A stretch of DNA of 64,000 nucleotides from Croceibacterium selenioxidans (GCF_018599195.1 NZ_JAHFVK010000002.1:752001-816000); one strand, 5' to 3'. Shown: positions 1 to 10,210, counted from the stretch's first letter. A program made the numbers and translations. Notes: generated by a model from the letters alone, not told the origin.

Positions 1-1470
1 GAAGGGCACAGCGGCGAGGTTGGCGATCACGCCGCTGCCCAGATTGCCGGTCATTTCGGAAACCAGCCCGGCGGTAAAGGGTCCGAAGGCCAACCCGATC
101 AGGGTCGCGCCGAGGAAGAAGATCGCCGTCGCCGTACCGCGCATGTGCGGCAGCACCAGAGACTGGGTCGCGGCCGCCGAGGCTCCCATGGCCGAGGAAG
201 TAGCGAACTGGAGCAAAAAACTGCAGACAAAGAACGTGTTCGGGTCCGCCGTCCGATAGCCGATCAGTACCAGCGGAATCGGGCCGAGGAGCCCGCCGAA
301 CACCACCCACAAGCGCCCTGCCTCGTGCAAGCGATGGCAGCGGTCGGCCAGCCAGCCGCCCCCGATCACGCCGAGGAACCCGCCGAGCGCCGCCGGAGCC
401 CCAATCATCCAGCCCAGCTCTATCTTGCTCAGACCGAACGTCCGTTCCGCGTAGGGCGCGGCCCAGTAGGACACGGTATAACCGGTGTACGACACGATCG
501 CGTAAGCCAGTACTATGCCAACGAAGGCCGGCGTCCTCCAGGTGAGTTGGAAAGTCGGCTCATCCTTGACCCGCAGCGAACAGGCCCAGCTGAAGACCGC
601 GTAGCAGCCGATCGCGACGAACCACATCTGCTCCGGATTGCCGAGGGCCGCTGACAATAAAACCGCAGCGAGCGCCAGGACAGCCGCCGCCGCAAGATTG
701 AGGCCGAGCGCCCTGCCCCCCCGCCGCGCCGCGCCGAGGAAGGTGAACGGGGGAACGATCTCGAGCACCTCTCCGACGAAGTTGGGCCAGGCACGCGGAT
801 CGCCCCGGCTCGGCATTCCTTCGCTCGCTCCCCTGACGGGTTCGCGGAGCGAGAAGACCAACAAGGCCAGCAACAGCCCGGGCAAGCCGACAGCGAGGAA
901 GGCCGCCTGCCAACCGACCAATCCGCCGGGTCCGCCATCGGGCCAGGCCCGGTTCCAGCCTTCGACGATCATGCCCCCAAGCAGCAAGGACAGCCCGCTG
1001 CCGACGAACAGCCCGGCCGAGTAGATCCCGATCGCCGTCGCCCGCAGGCGCTGCGGAAACCAGTCCGCTATCAACGAGTAGGCGCTGGGGCTGGCGGTTG
1101 CCTCCCCCACACCCACGCCCACGCGAGCCGCGGCGAGCGTGGCGCCGTGGCGGGCCAACCCGGAAAGCGCGGTCATGAACGACCACAAGGTCAGGCCCAG
1201 GGCGAGCAGTTTCGTACGGTTCCACCCGTCGGCCAGCCGGCCCAACGGGATGCCGAACAGGGCGTAGAAAATCGCGAAGGCCGTGCCGTAGAGGAAGCCC
1301 AGCTGTGCGTCGGTTAGGTGAAGGTCGGCCTTGATGTCGTTGGCGAGGATCGAGAGAATCTGCCGGTCGATGAAATTGACCATGTAGACGACGAATAGGA
1401 CGCCGAGTGCATACCAGCTGTAGGCCGGCACCGGCCTGTCGTGTCTGTTGATAGGACCCACCCCCTCCAT
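1..1470 (-). CDS. MFS transporter, 3' end beyond the window
   Basis: An open frame of 490 codons starts with ATG at 1470 and runs off the left edge without a stop, so the C-terminus is missing. The product is a hydrophobic inner-membrane protein with many predicted helices. Near residues 21-40 it has a first helix ending in NFIDRQILS, and near 77-89 the sequence GRLADGWNRTKLL matches the MFS loop 2-3 signature. The N-terminal pattern (FIDRQILS, then a TDAQLGFLYG segment) is typical of the Spinster-like MFS carriers common in sphingomonads. The substrate cannot be told from sequence. The start lies four bases after the queC stop, so the two are probably co-transcribed; a link to 7-deazaguanine metabolism is not implied. 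Confidence 0.85.
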   Translation of the reverse strand, partial: MEGVGPINRHDRPVPAYSWYALGVLFVVYMVNFIDRQILSILANDIKADLHLTDAQLGFLYGTAFAIFYALFGIPLGRLADGWNRTKLLALGLTLWSFMTALSGLARHGATLAAARVGVGVGEATASPSAYSLIADWFPQRLRATAIGIYSAGLFVGSGLSLLLGGMIVEGWNRAWPDGGPGGLVGWQAAFLAVGLPGLLLALLVFSLREPVRGASEGMPSRGDPRAWPNFVGEVLEIVPPFTFLGAARRGGRALGLNLAAAAVLALAAVLLSAALGNPEQMWFVAIGCYAVFSWACSLRVKDEPTFQLTWRTPAFVGIVLAYAIVSYTGYTVSYWAAPYAERTFGLSKIELGWMIGAPAALGGFLGVIGGGWLADRCHRLHEAGRLWVVFGGLLGPIPLVLIGYRTADPNTFFVCSFLLQFATSSAMGASAAATQSLVLPHMRGTATAIFFLGATLIGLAFGPFTAGLVSEMTGNLGSGVIANLAAVPF

Positions 1471-1474
1471 AAAC

Positions 1475-2173
1475 TCAGTTCCCGGGCGGCGTTGCGGCGT
1501 AAGGCGTCGGATCGTTGACCCCGGCCTCGGCAAACCCGGCACGGCGCAGGCGGCAGCTGTCGCACAGCCCGCAGGCCTTGCCGTCCTTGGTAGGATCGTA
1601 GCACGACCAACTCATCGCCGGATCGAGACCCAGCCGCGCGGTTTCCTGCGCGATCCGGGCCTTGCCCCAGTGTTGCAGCGGAGCATGGATCTGGAATGGC
1701 CGGCCCTCGGCCCCCTCCTTTGTCGCCAGCCGCGCGGTTTCCGTGAAGCTGGCGATGAATTCCGGGCGGCAGTCGGGATAGCCCGAATAGTCGAGCGCGT
1801 TGACACCGATGAAGATGTCATGCGCTCCTATCGCTTCGGCCCAGGCGAGCGTGAGTGAGAGGAATACGAGATTGCGGGCCGGGACATAGGTGACCGGGAT
1901 CTCCGCACCCAGCCCCCCCTTGGGCACTTCGATGTCGCTGGTCAGGGCCGAACCGCCGAACTGACGCAGGTCCAGCGGCAGGATGACATGACGCGCGGCA
2001 CCCAGACGGTTCGCGATGGCCCGGGCCGAACCGATTTCCCGGTTGTGCCGCTGATTGTAGTCGATCGTGAGCGCGTTGAGGTTGAACCCCTGCTCCTTGG
2101 CTATCGCGGCCACGACCATTGAATCGAGACCGCCTGAAAGCAGGACCACGGCTTCCTGTTTGGAACCTGACAT
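1475..2173 (-). CDS. queC: 7-cyano-7-deazaguanine synthase QueC
   Basis: QueC converts 7-carboxy-7-deazaguanine to preQ0 using ATP and ammonia, a cytosolic step of queuosine synthesis. The 232-residue protein has the PP-loop ATP motif SGGLDS at residues 13-18. Near the C-terminus are the four zinc-binding cysteines (about C191, C201, C204 and C207; CGLCDSC). Length and both motifs match the family. No other queuosine gene is visible nearby. The MFS transporter gene follows after four bases. Confidence 0.96.
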   Translation of the reverse strand: MSGSKQEAVVLLSGGLDSMVVAAIAKEQGFNLNALTIDYNQRHNREIGSARAIANRLGAARHVILPLDLRQFGGSALTSDIEVPKGGLGAEIPVTYVPARNLVFLSLTLAWAEAIGAHDIFIGVNALDYSGYPDCRPEFIASFTETARLATKEGAEGRPFQIHAPLQHWGKARIAQETARLGLDPAMSWSCYDPTKDGKACGLCDSCRLRRAGFAEAGVNDPTPYAATPPGN

Positions 2174-2220
2174 GGTGAAGGGCTAGCACGGGGCGCTGCC
2201 TGAGCAACACCCCCCGAAGC

Positions 2221-2634
2221 TCAGCACTTGCCCGAGTGGCGAGCTTCTCCACTGATCGAGAACGGCGTGCCGTCGGCAATGCCTTGGCTCTCGATCTGGA
2301 CCAGACCATTGCCTTCGCGCCTGATTGACGTCCGGCCGTACCCGTTGCCCCGGCAGGTATACTGGATGACCACCTCGTTGGGATTGTCCCGCACCACCAC
2401 CTGGCTGCACCCGGGTTGGCGGTGACGGAGCTGAATGAACTCCCTGCCGGTGCGTACGCAGACGCGCTGTTCCGAGCCGTCGTCGCGGATCCGCAGGTTC
2501 CAGACACCCTTGGTCAAGGTGCCGAGCATGTCGAGGTCGGCTGCCAGGGCTCCGAGCGGCAGAGCGGCGATTGCGGCCGCCATGCAAGCGGCCACTCCCG
2601 TGCGCGACATTCCCATCAGGCAATTGTTCTGCAT
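2221..2634 (-). CDS. exported DUF3617-like protein
   Basis: The 137-residue product begins with an N-terminal export signal (hydrophobic core about residues 14-30, ending ALAA). The mature part is small and carries four cysteines (CVRT, GCSQ, YTCRG and the terminal C), which suggests disulphides in the periplasm. The pattern 'W..R......RVCV..' with a late 'G.G.GRTS..' segment resembles DUF3617 exported proteins of sphingomonads; this assignment is from memory of the family and no function is known. A GGAG sits a suitable distance before the ATG at 2634. Confidence 0.75.
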   Translation of the reverse strand: MQNNCLMGMSRTGVAACMAAAIAALPLGALAADLDMLGTLTKGVWNLRIRDDGSEQRVCVRTGREFIQLRHRQPGCSQVVVRDNPNEVVIQYTCRGNGYGRTSIRREGNGLVQIESQGIADGTPFSISGEARHSGKC

Positions 2635-2710
2635 CGAAAAACTCCGTCCGGGCGCCCCTAACGCAAGTCAGAAGCTGCGACCAGATGCCCTTTTCATACG
2701 TTGAACCGAT

Positions 2711-3616
2711 CTAGTCCTGTATCGGGAATTCTCTGGAGCAGAAGGCGCAATCGACCAGAATGATCCCGTTTTCGTCACGCATGTCCCGTCGGTCCTCCTT
2801 CGGGAAACGCGAAAGTACCTCTTCGAAATGCACCACCGAACAGCGGCAGCCGCGAGTGAGGGCCGTGGTCGGTTGGACGCGGACTTCGGGCTCTTCATGA
2901 AACAGCCGCCACACCAGCCCTTCGGGTGATAAGGAAGTGTCGAGCAATTCGTCGTTCTGGATCGATTGCCCCAGGATCGAGACGTGTTCCCACTCCTGAT
3001 GCGATGGCACGACGTGCAAACGTTCGCGGCCTTCCTCGCCCTGCGCCAGATGCTGCAACAACAGACCGCCGGCGGTCGACCCGCCAGGCCCCGTTCGCAC
3101 GGCGACGCGAATTAAGGTCGGAACCTGCTCACTCTGCGCGAAGTAGGCCTCGACCGCCTCGCTCAGCGAGCGGCCTTCCAGCGGAACAATGCCTTGGTAA
3201 CGCAGTCCGCTTGAGGCCACTTCGAACGTGATGGCCAGCGATCCCTTCCCGAACAGACCTGGCAAGGAGGGATTGGCACCCAGGTCCGCGGCCTGTTCGC
3301 GGTCGTGTTTGACGTAGCCACGCAGTTCGCCATCGCGATAATCGCACACGAGCAACTCGACGATACCGTCCTCGGTCTGGGCCTGCATTGTCAGCTGGCT
3401 GCCTTCGCTCTTGAGGAGCCCGCCCATCAGTGCGGTCAGCGTCAGAGCTTCCGCGAGCAGGTTCTTGATCGCCGGCTCGTAATCGTGAGCTGAGAGAATC
3501 GTGTCCAGGACCGGCCCGATTCTCACCACCCGGCCGTGCGCGTTGCGGTCCTTGAGCGTGAACGCCAGCAGCCGGTCGATCCCGGGGGTTTGCGTGTTTT
3601 CGGTCGGATTCGTCAT
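2711..3616 (-). CDS. hslO: redox-regulated chaperone Hsp33
   Basis: Hsp33 is a cytosolic holdase switched on by oxidation of a zinc-bound cysteine cluster. The 301-residue protein has the full C-terminal redox switch: CxC at about C257/C259 and CxxC at about C290/C293. The N-terminal domain begins with the family-like 'LAFTLKDRNAHGRVVRIG'. It lies 41 bases after argF, reproducing the argD-argF-hslO order common in alphaproteobacteria, so it is probably in the same transcript. The ATG at 3616 has no clear Shine-Dalgarno, but the N-terminus fits the family length. Confidence 0.95.
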   Translation of the reverse strand: MTNPTENTQTPGIDRLLAFTLKDRNAHGRVVRIGPVLDTILSAHDYEPAIKNLLAEALTLTALMGGLLKSEGSQLTMQAQTEDGIVELLVCDYRDGELRGYVKHDREQAADLGANPSLPGLFGKGSLAITFEVASSGLRYQGIVPLEGRSLSEAVEAYFAQSEQVPTLIRVAVRTGPGGSTAGGLLLQHLAQGEEGRERLHVVPSHQEWEHVSILGQSIQNDELLDTSLSPEGLVWRLFHEEPEVRVQPTTALTRGCRCSVVHFEEVLSRFPKEDRRDMRDENGIILVDCAFCSREFPIQD

Positions 3617-3657
3617 CGCGCGAATATGGGATCGCGAGCCGGGAAGTTAACCCCGGC

Positions 3658-4590
3658 CTATCCCAGCAGGCCGAAGCACCAGAGCAAGATGGATTTCTGG
3701 GCGTGAATGCGATTCTCCGCCTCATCGAAAACCACCGAATGCGGCCCCTCGAACACGCCTTCGCTCACTTCTTCTCCAACGTGAGCGGGCAGGCAGTGAA
3801 GGAAGCGGGCGTCAGGCTTGGCATAAGCCATCAACGCCTCGTTGACCTGGTAGGGCCCCATGGCAGCAAGCTTCGCCTCGGCATGATCCTGGCCCATCGA
3901 GATCCAGGTATCCGTCACCACGATGTCGGCGCCCGAAACCGCCTCGACCGGATCGCGGACCAGCGTCACCTTCGCGCCTCCGGCCCGGGCCTGGTCAATA
4001 TAGCTGTCGTGCGGGTCGTAGCCTTGCGGCGTGCCGATCCGAACGTTGAACTTCATCAGCCCGGCCGCCTCGATGATCGAATGCAGCACGTTGTTACCGT
4101 CTCCGAGCCAGGCGACCTCGAGGCCAGGCAGAGCCTTACCCTGCTCGACGATGGTCAGCAGGTCGGCCACGATCTGGCACGGATGCGATTGATCGGTCAG
4201 GCCGTTGATGACCGGCACCGAAGCGTAGCGCGCCATTTCCTCGATCTTGGAGTGGTCGCTGGTCCGCACCATTATCGCATCGGCCATGCGGCTAAGAACA
4301 CGCGCGGTATCCGCAATCGTTTCGCCACGGCCAAGTTGGGAGGTGCCGGCGTCGAGAATCAAGGGCGTGCCACCCAGTTGTCGTATGGCGATGTCGAAGC
4401 TGACCCGCGTACGGGTCGAACTCTTTTCGAACACCATTGCCAGGACGCGGCCGTCGAGCGGACGATCGCTGTCCGCCTTCGCTTTCGGCCAGTCCTTGCG
4501 GGCCGCCTTGCGATCCTGCGCGTCGTTGATCATCGCGGCAATCGCGTGACCCCCGGCGTCGGACAGGTCGAGGAAGTGCCGCCCGGCCAT
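3658..4590 (-). CDS. argF: ornithine carbamoyltransferase
   Basis: This enzyme joins ornithine and carbamoyl phosphate to make citrulline in arginine synthesis. In the 310-residue protein the carbamoyl-phosphate motif STRTR is at residues 58-62, HPCQ at 136-139, and the ornithine-side HCLP motif near residue 267. Its ATG overlaps the argD stop by one base (TGATG), which points to translational coupling of the two arginine genes. Confidence 0.97.
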   Translation of the reverse strand: MAGRHFLDLSDAGGHAIAAMINDAQDRKAARKDWPKAKADSDRPLDGRVLAMVFEKSSTRTRVSFDIAIRQLGGTPLILDAGTSQLGRGETIADTARVLSRMADAIMVRTSDHSKIEEMARYASVPVINGLTDQSHPCQIVADLLTIVEQGKALPGLEVAWLGDGNNVLHSIIEAAGLMKFNVRIGTPQGYDPHDSYIDQARAGGAKVTLVRDPVEAVSGADIVVTDTWISMGQDHAEAKLAAMGPYQVNEALMAYAKPDARFLHCLPAHVGEEVSEGVFEGPHSVVFDEAENRIHAQKSILLWCFGLLG

Positions 4591-5780
4591 CAGCCGGCGT
4601 CCTGCGCCGGGAAGTCCGCAGCGCCGGCCGAAAGCTTGTCGAAGAACTCGTCGATCTCCGCGTCTCCGATGACCAGGGGCGGCAGGAGCCGCAGCGTGCC
4701 GTCGCCGGCTGCCGCAGTGAGCAACTGGTGGCGATCGCGCAGGTGCTGCATCAGCGCGCGCGGCTCGACCTTGAGCTTGATGCCGAGCATCAAGCCCTTG
4801 CCCCGGACGCCTTCGAACAGCTCCGGATAGTTGCCGATGAACTGCTCGAGCCGCGTCCGTATCCGCTCGCCCTTGGCGAGGACCTCACCTAGGAACTCGT
4901 CGTTGGCGACAGCGTCGAGAACCGCGTTGCCCGCGGCCATGGCGAGCGGGTTGCCGCCGTAAGTCGAACCATGGGTGCCGAAAGTCATCCCGCGAGCGGC
5001 CTTTTCAGTCGCGAGGCAGGCGCCGAGCGGAAAGCCGCCGCCAATGCCCTTTGCCGTAGCAAGGATGTCCGGAGTTATGCCGTATTGCTCATAAGCATAG
5101 AGCGTGCCCGTACGCGCCACACCGGTCTGCACTTCGTCGAGCACCAGCATCAGGTCATGCTCGTCCGCGAGTTCACGCAGGCCGCTCATGAATTCCTGCG
5201 ATGCGACGCGAATGCCGCCTTCGCCCTGGATAGGTTCGACCAGAAAGCCTGCGGTGTGCGGACCGATCGCGGCCTTGGCGCCTTCCAGATCGTCGAATTC
5301 GACGTAACGGAACCCCGGGAGCAGCGGCGCGAAGCCCTTGTGCATCTTCTCCTGGCTGGAAGCGCTGATGGTCGCCATCGTCCGGCCGTGGAAGGCGTTG
5401 TTGAAGGTGATGAGCTCGAACCGCTCTTCACTGCCCTGGTATTGGTGGTAGGCGCGCGCGGTCTTGATCGCGGCCTCGACCGCTTCGGCACCGGAATTGG
5501 TGAAGAACACGGTGTCGGCAAAAGTATGGTCGACCAGGCGCTGCGCCAGGCGTTCGCCTTGGGGACTGCCATAGAGGTTCGACACGTGCATCAGCGTGGC
5601 GGCTTGCTGCTGGATCGCCCCGATCAGTCCCTGGTGCGAATGGCCCAGCAGATTGACCGCGATACCCGCGGCGAAGTCGAGATAGCGGGTGCCGTCTTCC
5701 GAGATGAGGTGGCAATGCTCACCGCGTACGGGCCGTACGTCGCACCGGGGATAAACGGGCATGAGCGGCGTGATCGACAT
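4590..5780 (-). CDS. argD: acetylornithine aminotransferase
   Basis: A PLP enzyme of about 396 residues that converts N-acetylglutamate semialdehyde to N-acetylornithine; such enzymes often also act in the succinyl-diaminopimelate branch of lysine synthesis. The PLP lysine lies in [13 protein letters not shown], with the upstream [12 protein letters not shown] cofactor motif. I place the start at the ATG at 5780 ([10 protein letters not shown]...), preceded by AGGA. A longer frame reaches 5894, but its extra 38 residues have no family resemblance and cross a hairpin. It is the first gene of argD-argF-hslO. Confidence 0.96.
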   Translation of the reverse strand: MSITPLMPVYPRCDVRPVRGEHCHLISEDGTRYLDFAAGIAVNLLGHSHQGLIGAIQQQAATLMHVSNLYGSPQGERLAQRLVDHTFADTVFFTNSGAEAVEAAIKTARAYHQYQGSEERFELITFNNAFHGRTMATISASSQEKMHKGFAPLLPGFRYVEFDDLEGAKAAIGPHTAGFLVEPIQGEGGIRVASQEFMSGLRELADEHDLMLVLDEVQTGVARTGTLYAYEQYGITPDILATAKGIGGGFPLGACLATEKAARGMTFGTHGSTYGGNPLAMAAGNAVLDAVANDEFLGEVLAKGERIRTRLEQFIGNYPELFEGVRGKGLMLGIKLKVEPRALMQHLRDRHQLLTAAAGDGTLRLLPPLVIGDAEIDEFFDKLSAGAADFPAQDAG

Positions 5781-5824
5781 GGCAACTGGATTCCTACCGA
5801 CGCGCAATGGCGCAAACGACGAAT

Positions 5825-5856
5825 GGCGGCTCCCCGATAGCATCGGGGCAGCCGCC
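5825..5856. promoter_or_regulatory. stable hairpin upstream of argD
   Basis: A near-perfect inverted repeat pairs a 14-base arm at 5825-5838 with 5842-5856, with one bulged base and a three-base loop. It lies about 45 bases before the argD start. On the plus strand it is followed by a T-rich stretch (GGTTTTGT), although no plus-strand gene ends here. It could back up termination after the cold-shock gene or lie in the argD leader; the sequence alone does not decide. Confidence 0.5.
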
Positions 5857-5884
5857 GGTTTTGTCCGTTTATGGTCTTGGCAGG

Positions 5885-5928
5885 GTCCGGTCAAACGACC
5901 GGACGATGCGGGGGAGCAAGCTCCCCCG
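5885..5928 (-). terminator. tandem hairpins after the cold-shock gene
   Basis: Two perfect inverted repeats follow the cold-shock stop codon. One has 9-bp arms at 5909-5917 and 5920-5928 around a two-base loop; the other has 8-bp arms at 5885-5892 and 5897-5904 around AAAC. Neither has a long U run on the minus strand. Termination or 3'-end protection is inferred from position and stability. Confidence 0.55.
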
Positions 5929-5933
5929 GCAGG

Positions 5934-6671
5934 TCACTCTTGAACGGGCGCAAGGTTGACCGCCGAGAACTTTCCTCGTCGGTCGACCTCGAGGTCGAAC
6001 TGAAAGCGATCGCCTTCGTTGATGCCGGGCAGGCCGGACCGTTCCACCGCGCTGATGTGGACGAAGGCATCTTCCTTGCCGTCATCCCGCGTGATGAAGC
6101 CGAAGCCCTTCATCGAATTGAAGAACTTGACGGTGCCAGTCGCCTTTTCACCGGTCAGCTCCCGCTGCGGGCTGGTGGTCTTCGGCGCTGTCTTTATCAC
6201 CTCGCCAACGACCTGCAGGTCGGCCGCAGAGACCTTGCCACCGCGGTCGACCAGGTTGAACTGCAGCTCCTGACCTTCGGCCAGTCCTTCGAGCCCGGCG
6301 CGTTCGACCTGGCTGATGTGGACGAACACGTCCTCACCGCCTTCATCCCGCTGGATGAAGCCGAAGCCCTTCTGGCTGTTGAAGAACTTGACCTTGCCCT
6401 GGCCGGTGCCGACCACTTGCGCGGGCATGCCGCCACCGCGAGGAGCACCGCCGCGATCACCGCCGCCGAATCCGCCGCGCGGTCCGCTATTGTATCCGCT
6501 GTCGCGATTTCCGCCAAAGCGATCGCCGCCGCCACCGAATCGGTCACCACCGGATCTCCAGTCGTCACCACCGAAACGGGGACCTCCATCCGAGAATGGA
6601 TCGAAACCCTCTTCGCCGAAACCGTCCCGCTTGTCGCGCCCCCGGCCGCGACGGCCCTTATCATAACCCAT
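5934..6671 (-). CDS. double cold-shock-domain protein with Gly/Arg-rich N-terminus
   Basis: This 245-residue protein probably binds single-stranded RNA or DNA. Residues 1-88 are rich in glycine, arginine and aspartate, including RGRGR and several RFGG repeats, and are likely disordered. Two cold-shock domains follow at about 91-157 and 177-245. Each has its RNP1 core (KGFGFI at 101-106 and 188-193) and RNP2 core (VFVHIS at 115-120, AFVHIS at 202-207). Double-CSD proteins are usual in alphaproteobacteria, but the long RGG-like head is unusual. The leader (6672 upward) contains a 6-bp hairpin at 6729-6750, and the Shine-Dalgarno is weak. It is divergent from the terC-like gene. Confidence 0.93.
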   Translation of the reverse strand: MGYDKGRRGRGRDKRDGFGEEGFDPFSDGGPRFGGDDWRSGGDRFGGGGDRFGGNRDSGYNSGPRGGFGGGDRGGAPRGGGMPAQVVGTGQGKVKFFNSQKGFGFIQRDEGGEDVFVHISQVERAGLEGLAEGQELQFNLVDRGGKVSAADLQVVGEVIKTAPKTTSPQRELTGEKATGTVKFFNSMKGFGFITRDDGKEDAFVHISAVERSGLPGINEGDRFQFDLEVDRRGKFSAVNLAPVQE

Positions 6672-6885
6672 GAACTGTATTAACCTTCACTCGCTTCCAA
6701 ATCCCCCCCGGAAAACGACCAACACCATGCCGGACCAAACATCATCCGGCGGGACCTTGGCTCGCCTCTGGAGAGAACGCCCTATAGCTTACTGAAAGCC
6801 AATGTGCGAATGTTTTAAGATGGCGGACAAAGTATCGTTTCCGGAGGCCTTGCCAGCCCGCTGAGCATGAGTATCAAGGCCGTCA

Positions 6886-7692
6886 ATGATCTCGCTAGCA
6901 CTACTGTCCGAGCCGGCCGCCTGGGCCGCGTTTTTTACTCTTGTCGTGCTCGAGGTAATTCTCGGCATCGACAATTTGATCTTTATCGCGATCCTCTCGA
7001 ATAAACTTCCACCCCATCAACAGCAGAAGGCACGGCGCATCGGCCTTCTACTTGCATTGGGAATGAGAATCGGCCTTCTTTTGGTAATCGGCTGGCTCGT
7101 GACACTAAAAACGCCGATTTTTGACTTGGGGATTTCGGGAGCGACCGGCCCTCATGGGGAGCCGACATTTGAAACGGCCATGTCCGGTCGTGACCTGATT
7201 CTCCTGGCGGGCGGTCTGTTCCTGTTGTGGAAGGCGACAAAAGAGATCCATCACAACATGGCGCCGGAAGAAGATTCCGGCGAACTGCTCGACAAGACCA
7301 AGGGCCCGGTGACACTGACATTTGGCAGCGCGATCGTGCAGATCATCCTTCTCGACATGGTCTTCTCGGTCGATTCGATCCTTACCGCAGTCGGCATGAC
7401 GGATGAGATTCCCATCATGATTGCCGCGGTCATCGTCACTGTGACGATCATGCTCTTCGCGGCCGATCCTCTGGCCCGCTTCATCGACCGCAACCCGACG
7501 CTCGTCATGCTGGCCCTGGCTTTCCTGGTCATGATCGGCCTTGTGCTGATCGCCGATGCCTTCGGCGTCCACGTGCCTAAGGGATACATCTACGCGGCGA
7601 TGGGCTTCTCTGTCGGGGTCGAGTGCCTTAACATGGTCAAGCGCAACCGGCGCATGAAGAAGATCAAAGCCAACCAAGAGACCGCCGCATGA
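6886..7692 (+). CDS. TerC family integral membrane protein
   Basis: The 268-residue polytopic inner-membrane protein has the family's acidic intramembrane motifs: [11 protein letters not shown] near residue 23 and a second copy, [12 protein letters not shown], near residue 155. These repeats define the TerC/Alx fold. Members have been linked to tellurite resistance and, more recently, to metal (manganese) export or metalation of exported proteins. I see no yybP-ykoY leader in the 6672-6885 gap, unlike the other candidate manganese exporter in this window. The next gene overlaps its end by four bases. Confidence 0.93.
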   Translation: MISLALLSEPAAWAAFFTLVVLEVILGIDNLIFIAILSNKLPPHQQQKARRIGLLLALGMRIGLLLVIGWLVTLKTPIFDLGISGATGPHGEPTFETAMSGRDLILLAGGLFLLWKATKEIHHNMAPEEDSGELLDKTKGPVTLTFGSAIVQIILLDMVFSVDSILTAVGMTDEIPIMIAAVIVTVTIMLFAADPLARFIDRNPTLVMLALAFLVMIGLVLIADAFGVHVPKGYIYAAMGFSVGVECLNMVKRNRRMKKIKANQETAA

Positions 7693-8129
7693 GCGACTTC
7701 CGGAAGGTCACCGAATCCTTTTGGGCCAGCCCGCAGATCGGACTTTCCGATGTCGCCGAGGCGCGGATGCTCGGCTTCACGCTGATCATCAACAATCGTC
7801 CCGAAGGCGAGTCTGACGATCAAACCTCCGGTGGCGAAATCGCCGAGGCCGCGCGCGCGGCCGGGATGGATTATTGCGCCATTCCTGTAACCCATGCCGG
7901 GTTCAACGAGGGCCAGGTCGAGGCCATGGTTGCCGCGCTTGACGGAGCTCGCGGCCCGGTGCTCGCCTATTGCCGCTCCGGAACCCGCTCTACGCTGCTC
8001 TGGTCGCTCGCTCAGGCGGCTAGCGGTACGTCTCCTGAAGAAATAGCCCTCGCCGCTGCCGGGGCGGGTTACGATGTGGGGCCGATTCGCCCACTTATCG
8101 ACACGCTTTCCGCGCGCAGCCAGGCCTGA
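7689..8129 (+). CDS. DUF442/TIGR01244 family phosphatase or sulfurtransferase
   Basis: The 146-residue cytosolic protein has a CRSGTR loop at residues 95-100. This is the cysteine phosphate-binding loop of the rhodanese and dual-specificity phosphatase folds. The front half ([15 protein letters not shown]) matches the beta-lactamase-hydrolase-like family, in which such domains are fused to sulfide-handling hydrolases; here the domain stands alone. The start overlaps the TerC stop (ATGA), so the two are translationally coupled. The substrate is unknown. Confidence 0.85.
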   Translation: MSDFRKVTESFWASPQIGLSDVAEARMLGFTLIINNRPEGESDDQTSGGEIAEAARAAGMDYCAIPVTHAGFNEGQVEAMVAALDGARGPVLAYCRSGTRSTLLWSLAQAASGTSPEEIALAAAGAGYDVGPIRPLIDTLSARSQA

Positions 8130-8193
8130 GGTTTCGGGGCCAGGCCCCGGTCTCACCCTCGAGGCAGCAAAACCCCACAAGACAGCCAGGCAT

Positions 8194-8226
8194 AAAAAAG
8201 GGGCCGGAGCTTGGCTCCGGCCCTCT
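8194..8226. terminator. bidirectional terminator between convergent operons
   Basis: A perfect 10-bp stem (8201-8210 with 8214-8223) with a TTG loop is flanked by an A run on the left and TCTT on the right. It can therefore end both the plus-strand terC-side transcript and, with a better U tract, the minus-strand glnK-amtB transcript. Confidence 0.85.
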
Positions 8227-8300
8227 TAGGCTATGTTCGCAGGAGGAACATCGGTAGGCGGGCCGGGGAAGGAGAGGGACCCGGCCCGCCAAACTTGTCA

Positions 8301-9692
8301 TCAGTTGTAGGCGCGCTCTCCGTGCTCGCCGATGTCGAGACCTTCGATTTCGGTCTGTTCCGACACCCGCAGGCCGGTGACTGCCTTGGCGATGTAGATC
8401 GCGATGGCCGTGCCGACGGAGGAGATGACGATCGTCGCGAGGACGGTCTTCACCTGGGTGAGCAGCTGAGCGCCGATCACGAAGTCGTCACCGCCCGGGC
8501 CGCCGAGAGCCGGCGAGAACACGATGCCGGTGCCGATGGCGCCGACGATACCGCCGATGCCATGGATGCCGAAGGCGTCGAGCGAGTCGTCATAACCGAG
8601 AGCCGGCTTGAGCTTGGCAACCGCGAAGTAGCAGATCACCGAAGCGACGCCGCCCAGCACGATCGCACCGAAGGGGCCCGAATTGCCCGCAGCCGGAGTG
8701 ACCGCGACGAGGCCGGCGATGACACCCGAGCAGAAGCCCAGGGCCGAGCCCTTGTGACCCATGACGCGCTCGGTAAGCATCCAGAAAAGGCCCGCCGAAG
8801 CCGTGGCAACGAAGGTGTTGATCATGGCGAGAGCGGCCGAGCCATTGGCTTCGAGCGCCGAGCCGGCGTTGAAGCCGAACCAGCCCACCCACAGCAGACC
8901 CGTGCCGACCATGGTCAGCGTCAGGCTGTGCGGCGGCATGGGCTCGGTCGGGTAACCCCGACGCTTGCCGAGGATCAACGCGGCTACCAGCGCCGAGACA
9001 CCGGCGTTGATGTGCACGACAGTACCGCCGGCAAAGTCGAGAGCGCCCATCACGAAGAACACGCCACGGGCTTCCCACACCATGTGCGCGATCGGGAAGT
9101 AGACGATCGTCAGCCAGATGGCGACGAACACCATGACCGCCGAGAACTTCATGCGTTCGACGACCGAGCCCAAGACGAGCGCCGCAGTGATCGCCGCGAA
9201 AGTCATCTGGAAGGAGATGAAGACATACTCGGAAATGACTTCGTCGGTGAAGGTCGCGGCTGTCGAGTCAGGCGTAACACCGGCGAGGAAGAACTTGCCC
9301 CAGCTGATGAACTGGTTGCCTTCCGGGCCGAACGCGAGGCCATAACCCCACATCACCCAGACGAGCATCGCCAGAGCGGCGGTCGCGCCGATCTGGGTCA
9401 TGGTCGAAAGCATGTTCTTCGAACGGGTCAGGCCGCCGTAGAACAACGCCAGGCCCGGGAGGATCATCAGCAGGACGAGGACCGTGGAGGTCATCATCCA
9501 GGCGTTGTTGCCGGGATTGGGAACGGCGGCAGCCGCTTCGGCTGCAGGCGCAGCGACTTCGGCCGGAACGGCAGTGACGGCAGTGACGGCCGCATCAGTG
9601 ACGGCCTCGGCCGTTTCCGCGGCCCAGGCAGCAGTGGCGGCGACCATCGACGTCGCAATCGCGCCCGCGCCCCAAAGCAATTTTCGGATCAT
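8301..9692 (-). CDS. amtB: ammonium transporter AmtB
   Basis: A 463-residue ammonium channel of the inner membrane. It has an N-terminal signal peptide (MIRKLLWGAGAIATSM, cleaved after AAWAA), an Ala/Thr/Glu-rich linker, then the eleven-helix core. The twin pore histidines are in GGTVVHINAG and DAFGIHGIGG. The start at 9692 is chosen over 9725 because GAGGGG precedes it and the signal peptide begins there. It follows glnK by 29 bases. The PII protein of that gene normally binds and blocks this channel when nitrogen is plentiful. Confidence 0.97.
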   Translation of the reverse strand: MIRKLLWGAGAIATSMVAATAAWAAETAEAVTDAAVTAVTAVPAEVAAPAAEAAAAVPNPGNNAWMMTSTVLVLLMILPGLALFYGGLTRSKNMLSTMTQIGATAALAMLVWVMWGYGLAFGPEGNQFISWGKFFLAGVTPDSTAATFTDEVISEYVFISFQMTFAAITAALVLGSVVERMKFSAVMVFVAIWLTIVYFPIAHMVWEARGVFFVMGALDFAGGTVVHINAGVSALVAALILGKRRGYPTEPMPPHSLTLTMVGTGLLWVGWFGFNAGSALEANGSAALAMINTFVATASAGLFWMLTERVMGHKGSALGFCSGVIAGLVAVTPAAGNSGPFGAIVLGGVASVICYFAVAKLKPALGYDDSLDAFGIHGIGGIVGAIGTGIVFSPALGGPGGDDFVIGAQLLTQVKTVLATIVISSVGTAIAIYIAKAVTGLRVSEQTEIEGLDIGEHGERAYN

Positions 9693-9721
9693 AGTGTTAC
9701 CCCTCATGTCCAAGGTGCGGC

Positions 9722-10192
<471 letters not shown>

Positions 10193-10210
10193 CTAATAAT
10201 GTGCATTTGC

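Noticed and set aside
6672-6885. Possible yybP-ykoY riboswitch before the TerC gene
   Set aside because: The conserved GGGGAGTAG and GAGACC elements are absent; only a simple hairpin serving the cold-shock side is seen.
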